Assembly: GCF_029846175.1 (NCBI RefSeq)
Contig: NZ_JARWAC010000027.1
Span: 124,001-188,000, forward strand
Direction: 5' to 3'
From: Sphaerisporangium sp. TRM90804
Lineage (GTDB): Bacteria; Actinomycetota; Actinomycetes; Streptosporangiales; Streptosporangiaceae
Length of the DNA stretch: 64,000 bases
Position numbers and translations under genes: made by a program
Shown here: positions 48,345 to 56,357 of the stretch, in pieces
How the letters are laid out: each line of letters opens with the position of its first letter
Position numbering within the stretch: position 1 is the first letter of the stretch
The notes under the pieces: model-generated
What the model saw: the letters and a program-made list of their open reading frames with translations, nothing else
Told to the model about the DNA's origin: nothing
Databases searched by the model: none

Positions 48345-49649
48345 ATGAGCTGGTTGGTCGTGGCCGGGTTTGTCATCTTCTTCGTCGGGTTGTTGGCCTC
48401 GATTGCCTTGCACGAGATCGGCCACTTGGTTCCCGCCAAGTTCTTCGGCGTCAAGGTCACCCAGTACATGGTGGGTTTCGGGCCCACCATGTGGTCCCGG
48501 CGCCGCGGCGAAACCGAATACGGTGTGAAATGGATTCCGCTCGGCGGCTACATCCGCATGATCGGCCCGCTGCCCCCCAGGCCTAACGACGACGGCAAGC
48601 TGCGCAGCATGTCGACCGGCCCCTGGCAGGGGCTCATCGAGAGCGCGCGGCAGGCCTCGCTGGAGGAGGTCCGCCCCGGCGACGACGACCGCGTCCTGTA
48701 CCGCAAGCCGTGGTGGCAGCGCGTCGTCATCTTCGTCGGCGGGCCCGCCATGAACTTCCTGCTCGCCTTCGCGCTGTTCGCCGGCGTGCTCATGGGCTTC
48801 GGCATCGCGGTGACCAAGCCCGTCGTGGCCTCCGTGAGCCAGTGCGTCATGACCGTGGCCGAGCAGACGAAGGGTCAGAAGTGCACGCCCAGCCACCCGG
48901 CCACCCCCGCGGCGCAGGCCAAGCTCCGGGTCAACGACAAGATCGTGTCCTTCGGGGGCAAGCCGGTCGGCTCGTGGGAGGACGCCACGACGCTGATCCG
49001 CTCCCACGGCGCCGGCCCGGTCGCCATCGGCATCGTGCGCGACGGCCGCCCGATGACCCTGCACACCACCCTGATCGCCCAAGACCGCCCGTCGGTCGAC
49101 GACCCCACGAAGCTCGACAAGAACGTCGGCTTCCTCGGCGTGCTCCCCACCAGCGTCGTCGAGAAGCAGAGCCCCGGCTTCGTCGTCGTCTACATGTGGG
49201 ATCTCACCAAGCGGGCCGCGCAGTCGATCGCGATGTTCCCGCAGCGGCTCGTCGGCGTGTGGCAGGCCTCCTTCGGGGGCGCCGAGCGCGACCTGAACAG
49301 CCCGATGAGCGTCGTCGGGGCCGGCCGCATCGGCGGCGAGATCGCCGCGTCGGCCGTGCCGGTGGAGAACAAGATCGTCGGACTGCTCATGCTGCTCGCG
49401 GGCGTGAACCTCGCCATCGGCATGTTCAACCTCGTCCCGCTGCTGCCCCTGGACGGCGGCCACATCGCCGGCGCCCTGTGGGAGGGCCTCAAGCGCGGCT
49501 TCGCCCGCGTGCGGCGCCGCCCGATGCCCGGCCACGTCGACATCGCCAAGGCGCTGCCGCTCACCTACGCGATGGCGGTCATCCTGCTGGTGATGGGCAC
49601 GCTGCTGATCTACGCCGACATCGTCAACCCCATCCGCCTGTCGGGCTGA
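48345..49649 (+). CDS. rseP: Site-2 intramembrane zinc metalloprotease
   Basis: RseP/Rip1-type protease that cuts anti-sigma factors and other single-pass membrane proteins within the bilayer. HEIGH lies in the first span (about residues 23-27), with the third ligand in the C-terminal NLVPLLPLDGGHI. A central PDZ domain (about 180-260: PAAQAKLRVNDKIVSFGGKPVGSWEDATTLI) is present. Four spans are seen (1-22, about 128-150, 340-365 and 405-430). ATG 48345 has a GGTGGGGG Shine-Dalgarno. In most actinobacteria rseP lies between dxr and ispG; neither is here, as the gene ends in a strong terminator and the next gene is convergent. Confidence 0.95.
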   Translation: MSWLVVAGFVIFFVGLLASIALHEIGHLVPAKFFGVKVTQYMVGFGPTMWSRRRGETEYGVKWIPLGGYIRMIGPLPPRPNDDGKLRSMSTGPWQGLIESARQASLEEVRPGDDDRVLYRKPWWQRVVIFVGGPAMNFLLAFALFAGVLMGFGIAVTKPVVASVSQCVMTVAEQTKGQKCTPSHPATPAAQAKLRVNDKIVSFGGKPVGSWEDATTLIRSHGAGPVAIGIVRDGRPMTLHTTLIAQDRPSVDDPTKLDKNVGFLGVLPTSVVEKQSPGFVVVYMWDLTKRAAQSIAMFPQRLVGVWQASFGGAERDLNSPMSVVGAGRIGGEIAASAVPVENKIVGLLMLLAGVNLAIGMFNLVPLLPLDGGHIAGALWEGLKRGFARVRRRPMPGHVDIAKALPLTYAMAVILLVMGTLLIYADIVNPIRLSG

Positions 49650-49683
49650 GCCCGCGCGGGCGGCGGCCGTGCACCGTGACACA

Positions 49684-49721
49684 CGGCGAAGGCCGGGCCC
49701 GCCCGGGCCCGGCCTTCGCCG
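49684..49721. terminator. Very strong hairpin after rseP
   Basis: Perfect 18-bp arms (49684-49701 and 49704-49721, CGGCGAAGGCCGGGCCCG) with a 2-base loop, 34 bases after the rseP stop. It can also serve the convergent gene at 49853. Confidence 0.8.
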
Positions 49722-49852
49722 CGTCGTGCTCACCTGAGGCTTCCGTCACGCCAGCGCGGGGCGCCGCGCCACCCCCCCCCGGCTCCCTCGCCCGGCGGCA
49801 GGCTCTTCCCGCCACGCCCGCGCTGGGTGCCGAGCGCACGCTGGGCGCCGCG

Positions 49853-50839
49853 CTACATCATCGAGATGTGCACGTGGTCGAAGTGGTTGGCGGTGACGCC
49901 GCCGCGGTTCGCCATGGCGCGCCAGCCGGGAAAGCCCATGTTGTAGATGCGCTGGCGGTAGATCACGTACTTCACGCCCAGCTTGCGGCCGTTCTTGATC
50001 GTCCAGGCGGCGATCTCGTCGCCGAGCGCCGCCTGCGCGGCCGAGGGCATCGCGCCGCCGGAGCTCAGCATGAAGTCGCAGGCGCGGCCGAGCGGATGCT
50101 CTCCGCCGTTCTCGGCCCGATAGCAGCCGACGGGGAAGCGCAGGGAGAAAGCCGCCTTGACCTGCGCCATCATCAACCGCGTACGGGGGGTGATGTTGTC
50201 GCTCCCGGTCGGCAGCTCCGGAGCCCAGGCCCCGTTCGCCCTCTTTCCGGGGGCGGTGGGGACCAGATCGTTCAGCCTCTCCTTGATCTCCTCGATCAGC
50301 TTCTCGGCGTCGGCCCGGCGGTCGGTGACCTCGACGACGTCGTCACGCAGCCGCGCGGTCACCTCGGCGGCGTCGGCCGCCGCCTTGCTCTTGGCGTCGC
50401 GCACCGCCGCGAACCCGGCCACCCGGGCGTTCTGCTCGGCTTGCAGCTGCTGCAGCATGGCGGCGTTGCCGTACCCGGGGGACATGAGCTCGCCGACCAT
50501 GCCCAGCCCGCCGGCCTGGTAGCGGAGCTGGGCGATGTCGCCGACCTGGGCCTCGGCCGTCGTGTACGCCGATTCGGCGTCGGTCAGGCGCTCTCGCGCC
50601 GCCTTCTCGGCCTTCTTGGCCTCGGCGACGGCGACGCGCTTGGTGTTGTACTCGCCGATCAGCTTGTCGATCTTCTTGTTCAGCGACGTGAGCTGAGCCT
50701 TGAGCTGCTTCTGGGTGGGTTTGGGGGCGGCGGTCGCCGCCGTCCCGTGGCCGAGCACCAGGCCGGTCGCGGTCAGGACACCGGCGGCCACGAAGGCGCA
50801 GCGGGTGGACGTGGGGCGCAGAGCCCTTCTCCTCTCCAT
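49853..50839 (-). CDS. Secreted coiled-coil protein with peptidase-like C-terminal domain
   Basis: A 328-residue exported protein. A signal peptide covers about residues 1-38 (basic start, then CAFVAAGVLTATGLVLGHGTAATAAP). Residues about 42-190 form a coiled coil (QKQLKAQLTSLNKKIDKLIGEYNTKRVAVAEAKKAEKAARERL). Residues about 225-328 are a globular domain with PVGCYRAENGGEHPLGRACDFML and NHFDHVHISM. These supply His and Asp residues in the manner of VanY/M15-like cell-wall carboxypeptidases, a domain often found with NlpC-type coiled coils. It probably acts on peptidoglycan outside the membrane. Start 50839 is supported by a GGAG-like stretch and the signal peptide. The exact catalytic activity is unproven. 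Confidence 0.85.
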   Translation of the reverse strand: MERRRALRPTSTRCAFVAAGVLTATGLVLGHGTAATAAPKPTQKQLKAQLTSLNKKIDKLIGEYNTKRVAVAEAKKAEKAARERLTDAESAYTTAEAQVGDIAQLRYQAGGLGMVGELMSPGYGNAAMLQQLQAEQNARVAGFAAVRDAKSKAAADAAEVTARLRDDVVEVTDRRADAEKLIEEIKERLNDLVPTAPGKRANGAWAPELPTGSDNITPRTRLMMAQVKAAFSLRFPVGCYRAENGGEHPLGRACDFMLSSGGAMPSAAQAALGDEIAAWTIKNGRKLGVKYVIYRQRIYNMGFPGWRAMANRGGVTANHFDHVHISMM

Positions 50840-51025
50840 CTGCCGACCGGGTTAGCTGACGGGTTCGGGCCGGAGTCGCCCTACCACGATGTGGATTCAC
50901 CCCAGAACTGATGGGTCCCCGGCTCCCAGGCGGGGCACCTGGGATTTGGCGTACCGTTGGCTACGAACGGTGCTGTGGATAGTAGTGCGAAGGACCGCTT
51001 TGTGGCGACTTGTCCTGCGAAAGAC

Positions 51026-52105
51026 CTAAAAATTACCTTCTGAGCGAAGCAGCCGGGCCGCCTCCTCGGGCAGCACGTCGTTGACGAAGGCCCCCATCGC
51101 CGACTCCGACCCCGCCAGGAACTTCAGCTTCTCGCGCGCCCGGCGGATGCTGAAGAGCTGCAGATGCAGGTAGGCCAGCTCCCGCCCCTCGCGCACCGGA
51201 GCCTGGTGCCAGGCGGCGACGTACGGCATGGGAACGCCGAACAGCCCGTCCAGGCGCCGCAGCACGTCGGTGTAGAGCGGCCCGAAGGCGGCGCGCTCCT
51301 CGTCGTCCAGCGCCGCCAGGTCGGGGACCTGACGGTTCAGGTAGACATGCACCTCGAACGGCCACCGGGCCGCCGCCGGGACGAACGCCGTCCAGTGCGC
51401 GTTGGAGGCGACCACGCGGGTGCCCGCCTCGCGCTCGGCCGCCAGCACGTCGGCGAACAGGTTGCCCCCGGTGCGCTCGCGGTACCGGCTCGCCGAGGCC
51501 AGCATCTGCTTCGTGCGGGGCGTCACGTAGGGGTAGGCGTAGATCTGCCCGTGGGGGTGGGCCAGCGTGATGCCGATCTCGGCGCCCCGGTTCTCGAAGC
51601 AGAAGACCTGCTCCACACCCGGCAGCGCCGACAGCTCCGACGTCCGGTCGGCCCAGGCCAGCAGCACCAGGTCGACCTGCTCGGGGGAGAGCGCGGCGAA
51701 GGAGGAGTCGTGCCGGGAGGTGAAGCACACCACCTCGCACCGGCCCACCCCCGGCCGCACCTCGCTGAGACCGCCCACGTCGGCGTACTCGCCCGTGTTG
51801 AAGCTGAAGGACGGGAAGCGGTTCTCGAAGACCGCGACGTCGTAGTCGCCGGACGGGATCTCGCTCGCCTTGCCCGGGGCCGAGGGGCACAGCGGGCACT
51901 GGTCGGCGGGCGGCAGGAACGTGCGGCTCTGCCGGTGCCCGGCCACCGCGACCCACTCGTCCATGAGCGGGTCGTGACGCAGCTCCGAGGCCAGGGGACG
52001 CGGCGGCAGGTCACGGGTGTCGGCCGCGCCGCGGTCGGCGTCGTCGCGGCGGTCGAAGTAGATCAGCTCCCGGCCGTCCGCCAGATGGGTGACCGTGCGC
52101 TTCAC
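51026..52105 (-). CDS. galT: Galactose-1-phosphate uridylyltransferase
   Basis: GalT exchanges UMP between UDP-glucose and galactose 1-phosphate in the Leloir pathway. The zinc-binding CPLCPSAPGK (about residues 61-70), FENRFPSFSFN and the active-site ITLAHPHGQIYAYPYVTPRT, with the HPH nucleophile, are clear. FEVHVYLNRQVPDLAALDDEE follows. The 359-residue length is usual. GTG 52105 overlaps the stop of the deoR-type regulator (GTGA), which settles the start and gives a coupled regulator-galT operon. galE and galK are not next to it in this window, so the operon is partial compared with typical galTEK clusters. Confidence 0.94.
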   Translation of the reverse strand: MKRTVTHLADGRELIYFDRRDDADRGAADTRDLPPRPLASELRHDPLMDEWVAVAGHRQSRTFLPPADQCPLCPSAPGKASEIPSGDYDVAVFENRFPSFSFNTGEYADVGGLSEVRPGVGRCEVVCFTSRHDSSFAALSPEQVDLVLLAWADRTSELSALPGVEQVFCFENRGAEIGITLAHPHGQIYAYPYVTPRTKQMLASASRYRERTGGNLFADVLAAEREAGTRVVASNAHWTAFVPAAARWPFEVHVYLNRQVPDLAALDDEERAAFGPLYTDVLRRLDGLFGVPMPYVAAWHQAPVREGRELAYLHLQLFSIRRAREKLKFLAGSESAMGAFVNDVLPEEAARLLRSEGNF

Positions 52106-52902
52106 CGGGCCACCGCCGTCGAGGCGCCGGCCGGCTCGGCGAGCAGCAGGGTGCCGACCTGCCCCGACAGCTCGGTCCTGGCCTCCTGGGGCAGGCCGGT
52201 GTCGCTGATCAGCACCTGCGCCTCCCCGAGTTCGGCGATCGTGCTGATGCCCACGGTGCCCCACTTGGTGTGGTCGGCGAGCACCACGAGCCGCTGGGCC
52301 GCCGCGACCAGCTCGCGGTCGGTCTCCGCCTCCAGGAGGTTGGGCGTGGTGAACCCGGCGCGGGCGTTCATGCCGTGCACGCCCAGCATGAGGGTGTCGA
52401 CGTTCAGCGACCGCACGGCGGCGGCGGCGATCGGGCCGACCAGCGCGTCCGACGGCGTGCGCACCCCCCCGGTCAGCACGACGGTCTGGTCGGGCCGGCC
52501 CGCGCGGTGGAAGACGTCGGCGACCCGCAGGGAGTTGGTGATGACGGTCAGCTCGGGCACGTCCACGAGGTGGTGGGCGAGCGTCCACGTCGTGGTCCCC
52601 GCCGAGAGGGCGACGGCGCTGCCCGGCCGTACGAGTTCGGCGGCCCGCCGGGCGATGGCCTCCTTCTCGGCCTGCTGGCGCACGGACTTGGCGGCGAACC
52701 CCGGCTCCTCGGTGGACCCCGAGCCGGCGGTCGTCGCGCCGCCGTGCACCTTCTCCACCAGCCCGCGTTCGGCCAGCACCTCCAGGTCGCGGCGTATCGT
52801 CATGTCCGAAACCCCGAGCTCGCGCACCAGGTCGGCGACCCGCGCCGCGCCGTTCCTGCGAACGCGCTCCAGGATCGCCTGCCGGCGTTGCTGGGCTAGC
52901 AT
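52102..52902 (-). CDS. DeoR/GlpR-family transcriptional regulator of galT
   Basis: A 266-residue sugar-responsive repressor. The N-terminal winged helix is RRQAILERVRRNGAARVADLVRELGVSDMTIRRDLEVLAERGLVEKVHGGA, the family's diagnostic block. The C-terminal sugar-phosphate sensor fold has SAGTTTWTLAHHL, TVITNSLRVADVF, VLTGGVRTPSDALVGP and VLADHTKWG. It is the first gene of the operon with galT and probably responds to a galactose-pathway sugar phosphate. ATG 52902 starts the family's MLAQQRRQAIL. An inverted repeat CACCAA/TTGGTG lies about 20-50 bases upstream and may be its operator. Confidence 0.93.
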   Translation of the reverse strand: MLAQQRRQAILERVRRNGAARVADLVRELGVSDMTIRRDLEVLAERGLVEKVHGGATTAGSGSTEEPGFAAKSVRQQAEKEAIARRAAELVRPGSAVALSAGTTTWTLAHHLVDVPELTVITNSLRVADVFHRAGRPDQTVVLTGGVRTPSDALVGPIAAAAVRSLNVDTLMLGVHGMNARAGFTTPNLLEAETDRELVAAAQRLVVLADHTKWGTVGISTIAELGEAQVLISDTGLPQEARTELSGQVGTLLLAEPAGASTAVAR

Positions 52903-52922
52903 CGTCTCTCCTTCACAGATTC

Positions 52923-52955
52923 CACCAAATTATGCCATATTCGGACACATTGGTG
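52923..52955 (-). promoter_or_regulatory. Candidate operator upstream of the deoR-galT operon
   Basis: Inverted hexamers CACCAA (52923-52928) and TTGGTG (52950-52955) bracket AT-rich DNA (ATTATGCCATATTC) that probably contains the promoter, 21 bases before the regulator's start. Confidence 0.4.
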
Positions 52956-53120
52956 TTTGAAGGTGGTGGATCGGTGCGCACACCAGTGAGGAGAGCGGCC
53001 GGGACACGCGCCCGGGAAGCCGGTCCGTCCAACGAGGCCTTTGGGCCTTGCGGGGGAGGTGCCGCCGGACCACTCTGATGGCTACGGCCTCACCGAAACC
53101 TTCACGGGAGGAACGACATC

Positions 53121-53198
53121 ATGGGACGACGCGCACGCAAGGGCAGGGCCCGCAAGAAGAAGTCCGCCAACCACGGCAAGCGCCCCGCCTCCCGCTGA
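53121..53198 (+). CDS. 50S ribosomal protein bL37 (actinobacterial micro-protein)
   Basis: A 25-residue, extremely basic protein starting MGRRARKGRARKKK and ending SANHGKRPASR. The ANHGKRP end and the length match the tiny bL37 seen in mycobacterial ribosomes. ATG 53121 has a strong GGGAGGAA Shine-Dalgarno eight bases upstream. It stands alone between the divergent deoR operon and the convergent flavoprotein gene, with GC-rich dyads behind it. Genes of this size are usually missed by gene finders. The main doubt is confusion with other short basic tails, but the motif, start and Shine-Dalgarno agree. Confidence 0.8.
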   Translation: MGRRARKGRARKKKSANHGKRPASR

Positions 53199-53396
53199 GC
53201 CACCCCGCGGCGCGGCCGGCACGACGACCGGCCGGGCCGCGGCCCGAGGCAGGCGCCCATCTCTCGCTGGGCCAGCCCGCGGCGCGAACGGCCGGCCCGG
53301 CCTCGGCCCCGAGCGTGACGGCGCGGGCGCCCGGCGGGGCGAGCGGGCCCCACCGGGCACTCACAGGCGCTTTGAGCGCCGTGTGCGGTCAGGTGG

Positions 53397-54746
53397 TCAC
53401 TTGAGGCCCTTCAGGGCGTCCTCGACGGCCCTGTGGAACGTCGGGTAGGCGTACAGCATGGTCCTGAGCCGCTCGACGGGCACCCGGGCGTGCACGGCCA
53501 GGGTCAGCACGCCGAGCACCTCGCCGGCGTAGGGCCCGACACAGGTGGCGCCCACCAGGGCATGCTCGTCGGCGACCAGCTTGACGAGCCCCTCCGCCCC
53601 GTGGATCCAGCCGCGCCCCGACAGGGCTGGAGTCATGGCGGTGCGCACGGTCATGCCCTCCTCGCGCGCCTGCCGCTCGGTCAGGCCGACCGCGCCGACC
53701 TCCGGATCGGTGAAGGTGACCCGCGGGATCGCGTGGTACTCGGCGGCCGGACCGTCCTCGCCGAGGATGTCGGCGACCGCCACGGTCGCCTGGTGGATGG
53801 CCACGTGGGTGAACGGCCCCTTGCCGGTTACGTCGCCCACCGCCCACACGCCCTCGGCGGCGCGCATGCGCTCGTCCACCTCGACGGCGTTCGCCGACTC
53901 GTCCAGGCCGGCCGCGGCCGCGCCGATCGCCGCCAGGTCGCAGCGGCGCCCGGTGGCCACGAGCAGTCTCTCGCCGCGGTGGCTGCCCTCCTCGGTCATG
54001 ACCGTGAAGGCGGACCCGTGGTGGTCCACCCGGGTGACCTCCGTCCCGGTGGCGACGGTGATCCCGTCGCCGGCGAACAGCTTGGCGAGCAGCTCGCCCG
54101 CCTCCGGCTCCTCCTGCGGGAGCAGCGTGCCGGCCGACTCGATCAGGGTGACCCGCGCCCCGAAGCGGGCGTACACCTGCGCCAGCTCGGCGCCGATGGC
54201 GCCGCCGCCGAGCACGACCAGCGACTCCGGCACCCGCTCGGTCTCCATCGCGTCGCGGTTGGTCCAGTACGGCGTGCCGGCCAGCCCCGCCACCGGGGGG
54301 ACGGCGGGCGAGGAGCCCGTGGCGATCACGATGCCGCGGCGGGCCCGCAGCACCCGCGTCCCGACGGTGACCTCCCGCTCCCCGGTGATCCGCCCGCGTC
54401 CGCGAACGAGGATCATGCCTTTGCCGACCAGACGGTCGGCCGCGACCTTGTCGTTCCAGAAGTCGGTGGCCTCTTCCCGGATCCGCCTCGCCACGGGCGC
54501 CCAGTCGGGCGTCACCGTGGAGTCCCCGGCCATGCCGGGGATGCGCCGCCCCTCCGCGAGCACGTCGGCCGCCCGGATCATCATCTTGGACGGCACGCAC
54601 CCCCAGTAGGCGCACTCTCCGCCGATCAGCTCGCCCTCGACGCCCGCGACCACCAGCCCGGCTCCCGCGAGCCGCCCGGCGGCCTTCTCACCCCCGGGTC
54701 CGAGCCCCAGAACGACGACGTCGACCTCTTCCACATCCGCAGCCAT
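53397..54746 (-). CDS. Pyridine nucleotide-disulfide oxidoreductase with altered C-terminal dyad
   Basis: A 449-residue FAD/NAD(P) enzyme of the dihydrolipoamide dehydrogenase/mercuric reductase fold. FAD site VVVLGLGPGGEKAAGRLAGAG, redox-active GGECAYWGCVPSK (C-x4-C, about residues 42-47), NAD(P) site VVLGGGAIGAELAQVYARFGA and second FAD motif GVWAVGDVTGKGPFTHVAIHQ are intact. The C-terminal block that is HxHPTxxE in true dihydrolipoamide dehydrogenases reads YAYPTFHRAV, so the catalytic His and Glu are lost. The disulfide substrate, if any, is unknown. ATG 54746 begins next to the fold; GTG 54773 is an alternative. The Shine-Dalgarno is weak. Confidence 0.88.
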   Translation of the reverse strand: MAADVEEVDVVVLGLGPGGEKAAGRLAGAGLVVAGVEGELIGGECAYWGCVPSKMMIRAADVLAEGRRIPGMAGDSTVTPDWAPVARRIREEATDFWNDKVAADRLVGKGMILVRGRGRITGEREVTVGTRVLRARRGIVIATGSSPAVPPVAGLAGTPYWTNRDAMETERVPESLVVLGGGAIGAELAQVYARFGARVTLIESAGTLLPQEEPEAGELLAKLFAGDGITVATGTEVTRVDHHGSAFTVMTEEGSHRGERLLVATGRRCDLAAIGAAAAGLDESANAVEVDERMRAAEGVWAVGDVTGKGPFTHVAIHQATVAVADILGEDGPAAEYHAIPRVTFTDPEVGAVGLTERQAREEGMTVRTAMTPALSGRGWIHGAEGLVKLVADEHALVGATCVGPYAGEVLGVLTLAVHARVPVERLRTMLYAYPTFHRAVEDALKGLK

Positions 54747-54794
54747 AGGGTGCCACTGCCCCGAGGACCCCACTTCGACACGACGCGAGCATGA

Positions 54795-55088
54795 TCAGTC
54801 GCCGCGATCAGGGCGCTCCGCCCGCCAGGTCTCGAACCGGAGCGGGGGAGCATCCATCGCCTCCTTGAACTCCTTCGCCCTGTCGACGCAGTCGGCGCAG
54901 ACGGGTTCCTCGACCGATCGGGCGACGGCCTCCGGCGTGGGCTCGCGGAAGGTGCCCGCCACCGTCATGCCCAGCGGGAGATTCGTCACGGGGTCCATCG
55001 TGACCTTCATGACCCTCGCGGGCGTGAAACCGAACGTGCGCTTGCACACGTGACATCTGCCGATCGTCGTGATCTGCTCGTCTGCCAT
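54795..55088 (-). CDS. Small zinc-knuckle hypothetical protein, 97 residues
   Basis: A 97-residue protein beginning ADEQITTIGRCHVCKRTFGFTPARVMKVTMDPVTNLPLG, with CHVC near residue 12 and CADC near residue 74. The two CxxC pairs suggest one zinc ribbon joined by a beta-hairpin-like middle. No name can be given. ATG 55088 has a strong GGAGGAGG Shine-Dalgarno about nine bases upstream. It is the last chromosomal gene before the tRNA-derived attachment scar at 55288. It may form a unit with the flavoprotein gene downstream (49 bases), but the spacing does not prove this. Confidence 0.75.
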   Translation of the reverse strand: MADEQITTIGRCHVCKRTFGFTPARVMKVTMDPVTNLPLGMTVAGTFREPTPEAVARSVEEPVCADCVDRAKEFKEAMDAPPLRFETWRAERPDRGD

Positions 55089-55287
55089 AAGCGTCCGCCT
55101 CCTCCATCGCACCGTACAACTCGCGGCGGGGAAGGGGACCCCCTCGTATGCCGGCGGCTCCGGCGCCCGCGCCCCGGCAGGCCGAAAAGGGGAGCGGCGC
55201 ACAATGGGCACGACACCAGAAACAGGTCGGGAAAAAAGTGGGGCCCGGGCCGGGGAGCGCATCCCCCACCTGGGCTTTGATGATGAG

Positions 55288-55328
55288 AGCGGACGACGGG
55301 AATCGAACCCGCGTAGCCAGTTTGGAAG
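55288..55328 (-). other. Attachment-site scar: 3' fragment of tRNA-Gly(TCC)
   Basis: Read on the minus strand, 55328 to 55288 holds an anticodon loop CTTCCAA (anticodon TCC), the 3' half of the anticodon stem, a 4-base variable region, a perfect T-arm GCGGG-TTCGATT-CCCGT, a 3' acceptor strand CGTCCGC and a discriminator T, as in bacterial tRNA-Gly. The sequence further upstream on that strand does not supply a matching 5' half: the expected 5' acceptor GCGGACG is absent. So it is a partial copy that begins at the anticodon loop, as in attL/attR of tRNA-integrating elements. Confidence 0.85.
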
Positions 55329-56357
55329 ATTTCGGCTCACTACCGCCCAACCTGCTGCGTCCCTGGTTACGGGCAAGGTGGGTTGTCCGGGGGTACCCGG
55401 GAGTCCCCCTGGATCACCGGCACATCGGGCACGCATCGGGCACGCGGGTGGATCTTCCGGCGCTTCGCGCGCACTCCACCCAGCTGATCATCCCGTCTGC
55501 CGTCGACCCGCCCGCAGGGGGAGCGGGACAGGGCCAGCGGGTCAAGGTGGAGCGCCCTACTGGACGAACGACCTTGACCCGCTGGCCCTGGTCCGCTCGG
55601 CTTGTCCCGGGTCGATGGCGGACGGGATGATCAGCCCTCAACCTCAGCCCCCATGGGCAGGTGGCTGTGAGCGGTCATGCCGATCATCCCGGAGCCGGAG
55701 CGCCCCCGCCAGAGGCGGAGGCGCATCGGCGGTCAGGGCCGGGGCCTCGACCGACTAGCGGCCAAATCGGAGCTGGACCCCGCACCAGCTCCCGTTCCAA
55801 GAGAGCTGGCCCTTGGGTCTGAGGCGCCGGATGAACCTGCGGAGCTGCTTCGCGAGCACCTGGAGAGCGTGGAGCACTCCCAGGAGGAACGCCAGGCTGA
55901 GGCTGGCTTGGAGTAGGGCGTCGGATAACGGCATGCTGATCCTCCACGAGCTCTCATGTCGCGGGAGCCAGCCGTACTCCTACACGTCGCCACCTGCCAT
56001 CTCTAGCCGCTAGGCGCTAAGTACTGGTAACGTGTGTAGTAGTGCTTAAGCAGGCTGTCTCTCGCAGTGGCCTTCAGGCGCTGCCATGTTCAAGTCCGAC
56101 CTTGAACGCGGTGGCGCCTCTTTGTGTTGGTATCGTACCGCACCTGCAGTCGACGTACTCGGGAGCTGAAAGCGAGCGGTCTAAGCCGCCGCCGGCTGGG
56201 ACCGGCCGCCAGGCCGCATGCCCAGTCGGCGAGCGGGCGCAAGGCCGCGAGGCGGCGCGGAGCGTCGCCCTTGATACCTAAGAGCGAAATTCGGCAATGC
56301 AACGGTTGGCACTGTCGTGGCGATGAACGGGGATCGTTCGGCGTCTTGTTCGCGGTG
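55329..56357. other. Left end of the element: 1 kb without a defensible gene
   Basis: It contains an exact 11-bp tandem direct repeat CATCGGGCACG (55423-55433 and 55434-55444), a GGGGG...CCCCC dyad (about 55390-55410), a long inverted repeat (55521-55598) and a 7-bp dyad GTTCAAG/CTTGAAC (56088-56094 and 56101-56107). The direct repeats could be integrase or excisionase arm sites. Frames such as 55677-55916 are open but lack a ribosome site and coding-like composition. Confidence 0.5.
55521..55598. repeat. 28-bp imperfect inverted repeat near the element end
   Basis: Arms 55521-55548 and 55571-55598; the inner 19 bp (AGGGCCAGCGGGTCAAGGT and its complement) pair perfectly, the outer part has two mismatches, and the loop is 22 bases. 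It may be a terminator insulating the cargo from the chromosome or a recombination-related structure. Confidence 0.75.

Noticed and set aside
55288-55360. Complete tRNA gene at the element boundary
   Set aside because: The 3' half is perfect but the upstream sequence does not pair in the acceptor, D or anticodon stems, so only a fragment is present.
55677-55916. 79-codon ORF in the element's left end
   Set aside because: No ribosome site, frames on both strands open equally, and composition of Arg/Pro/Glu without protein-like pattern.
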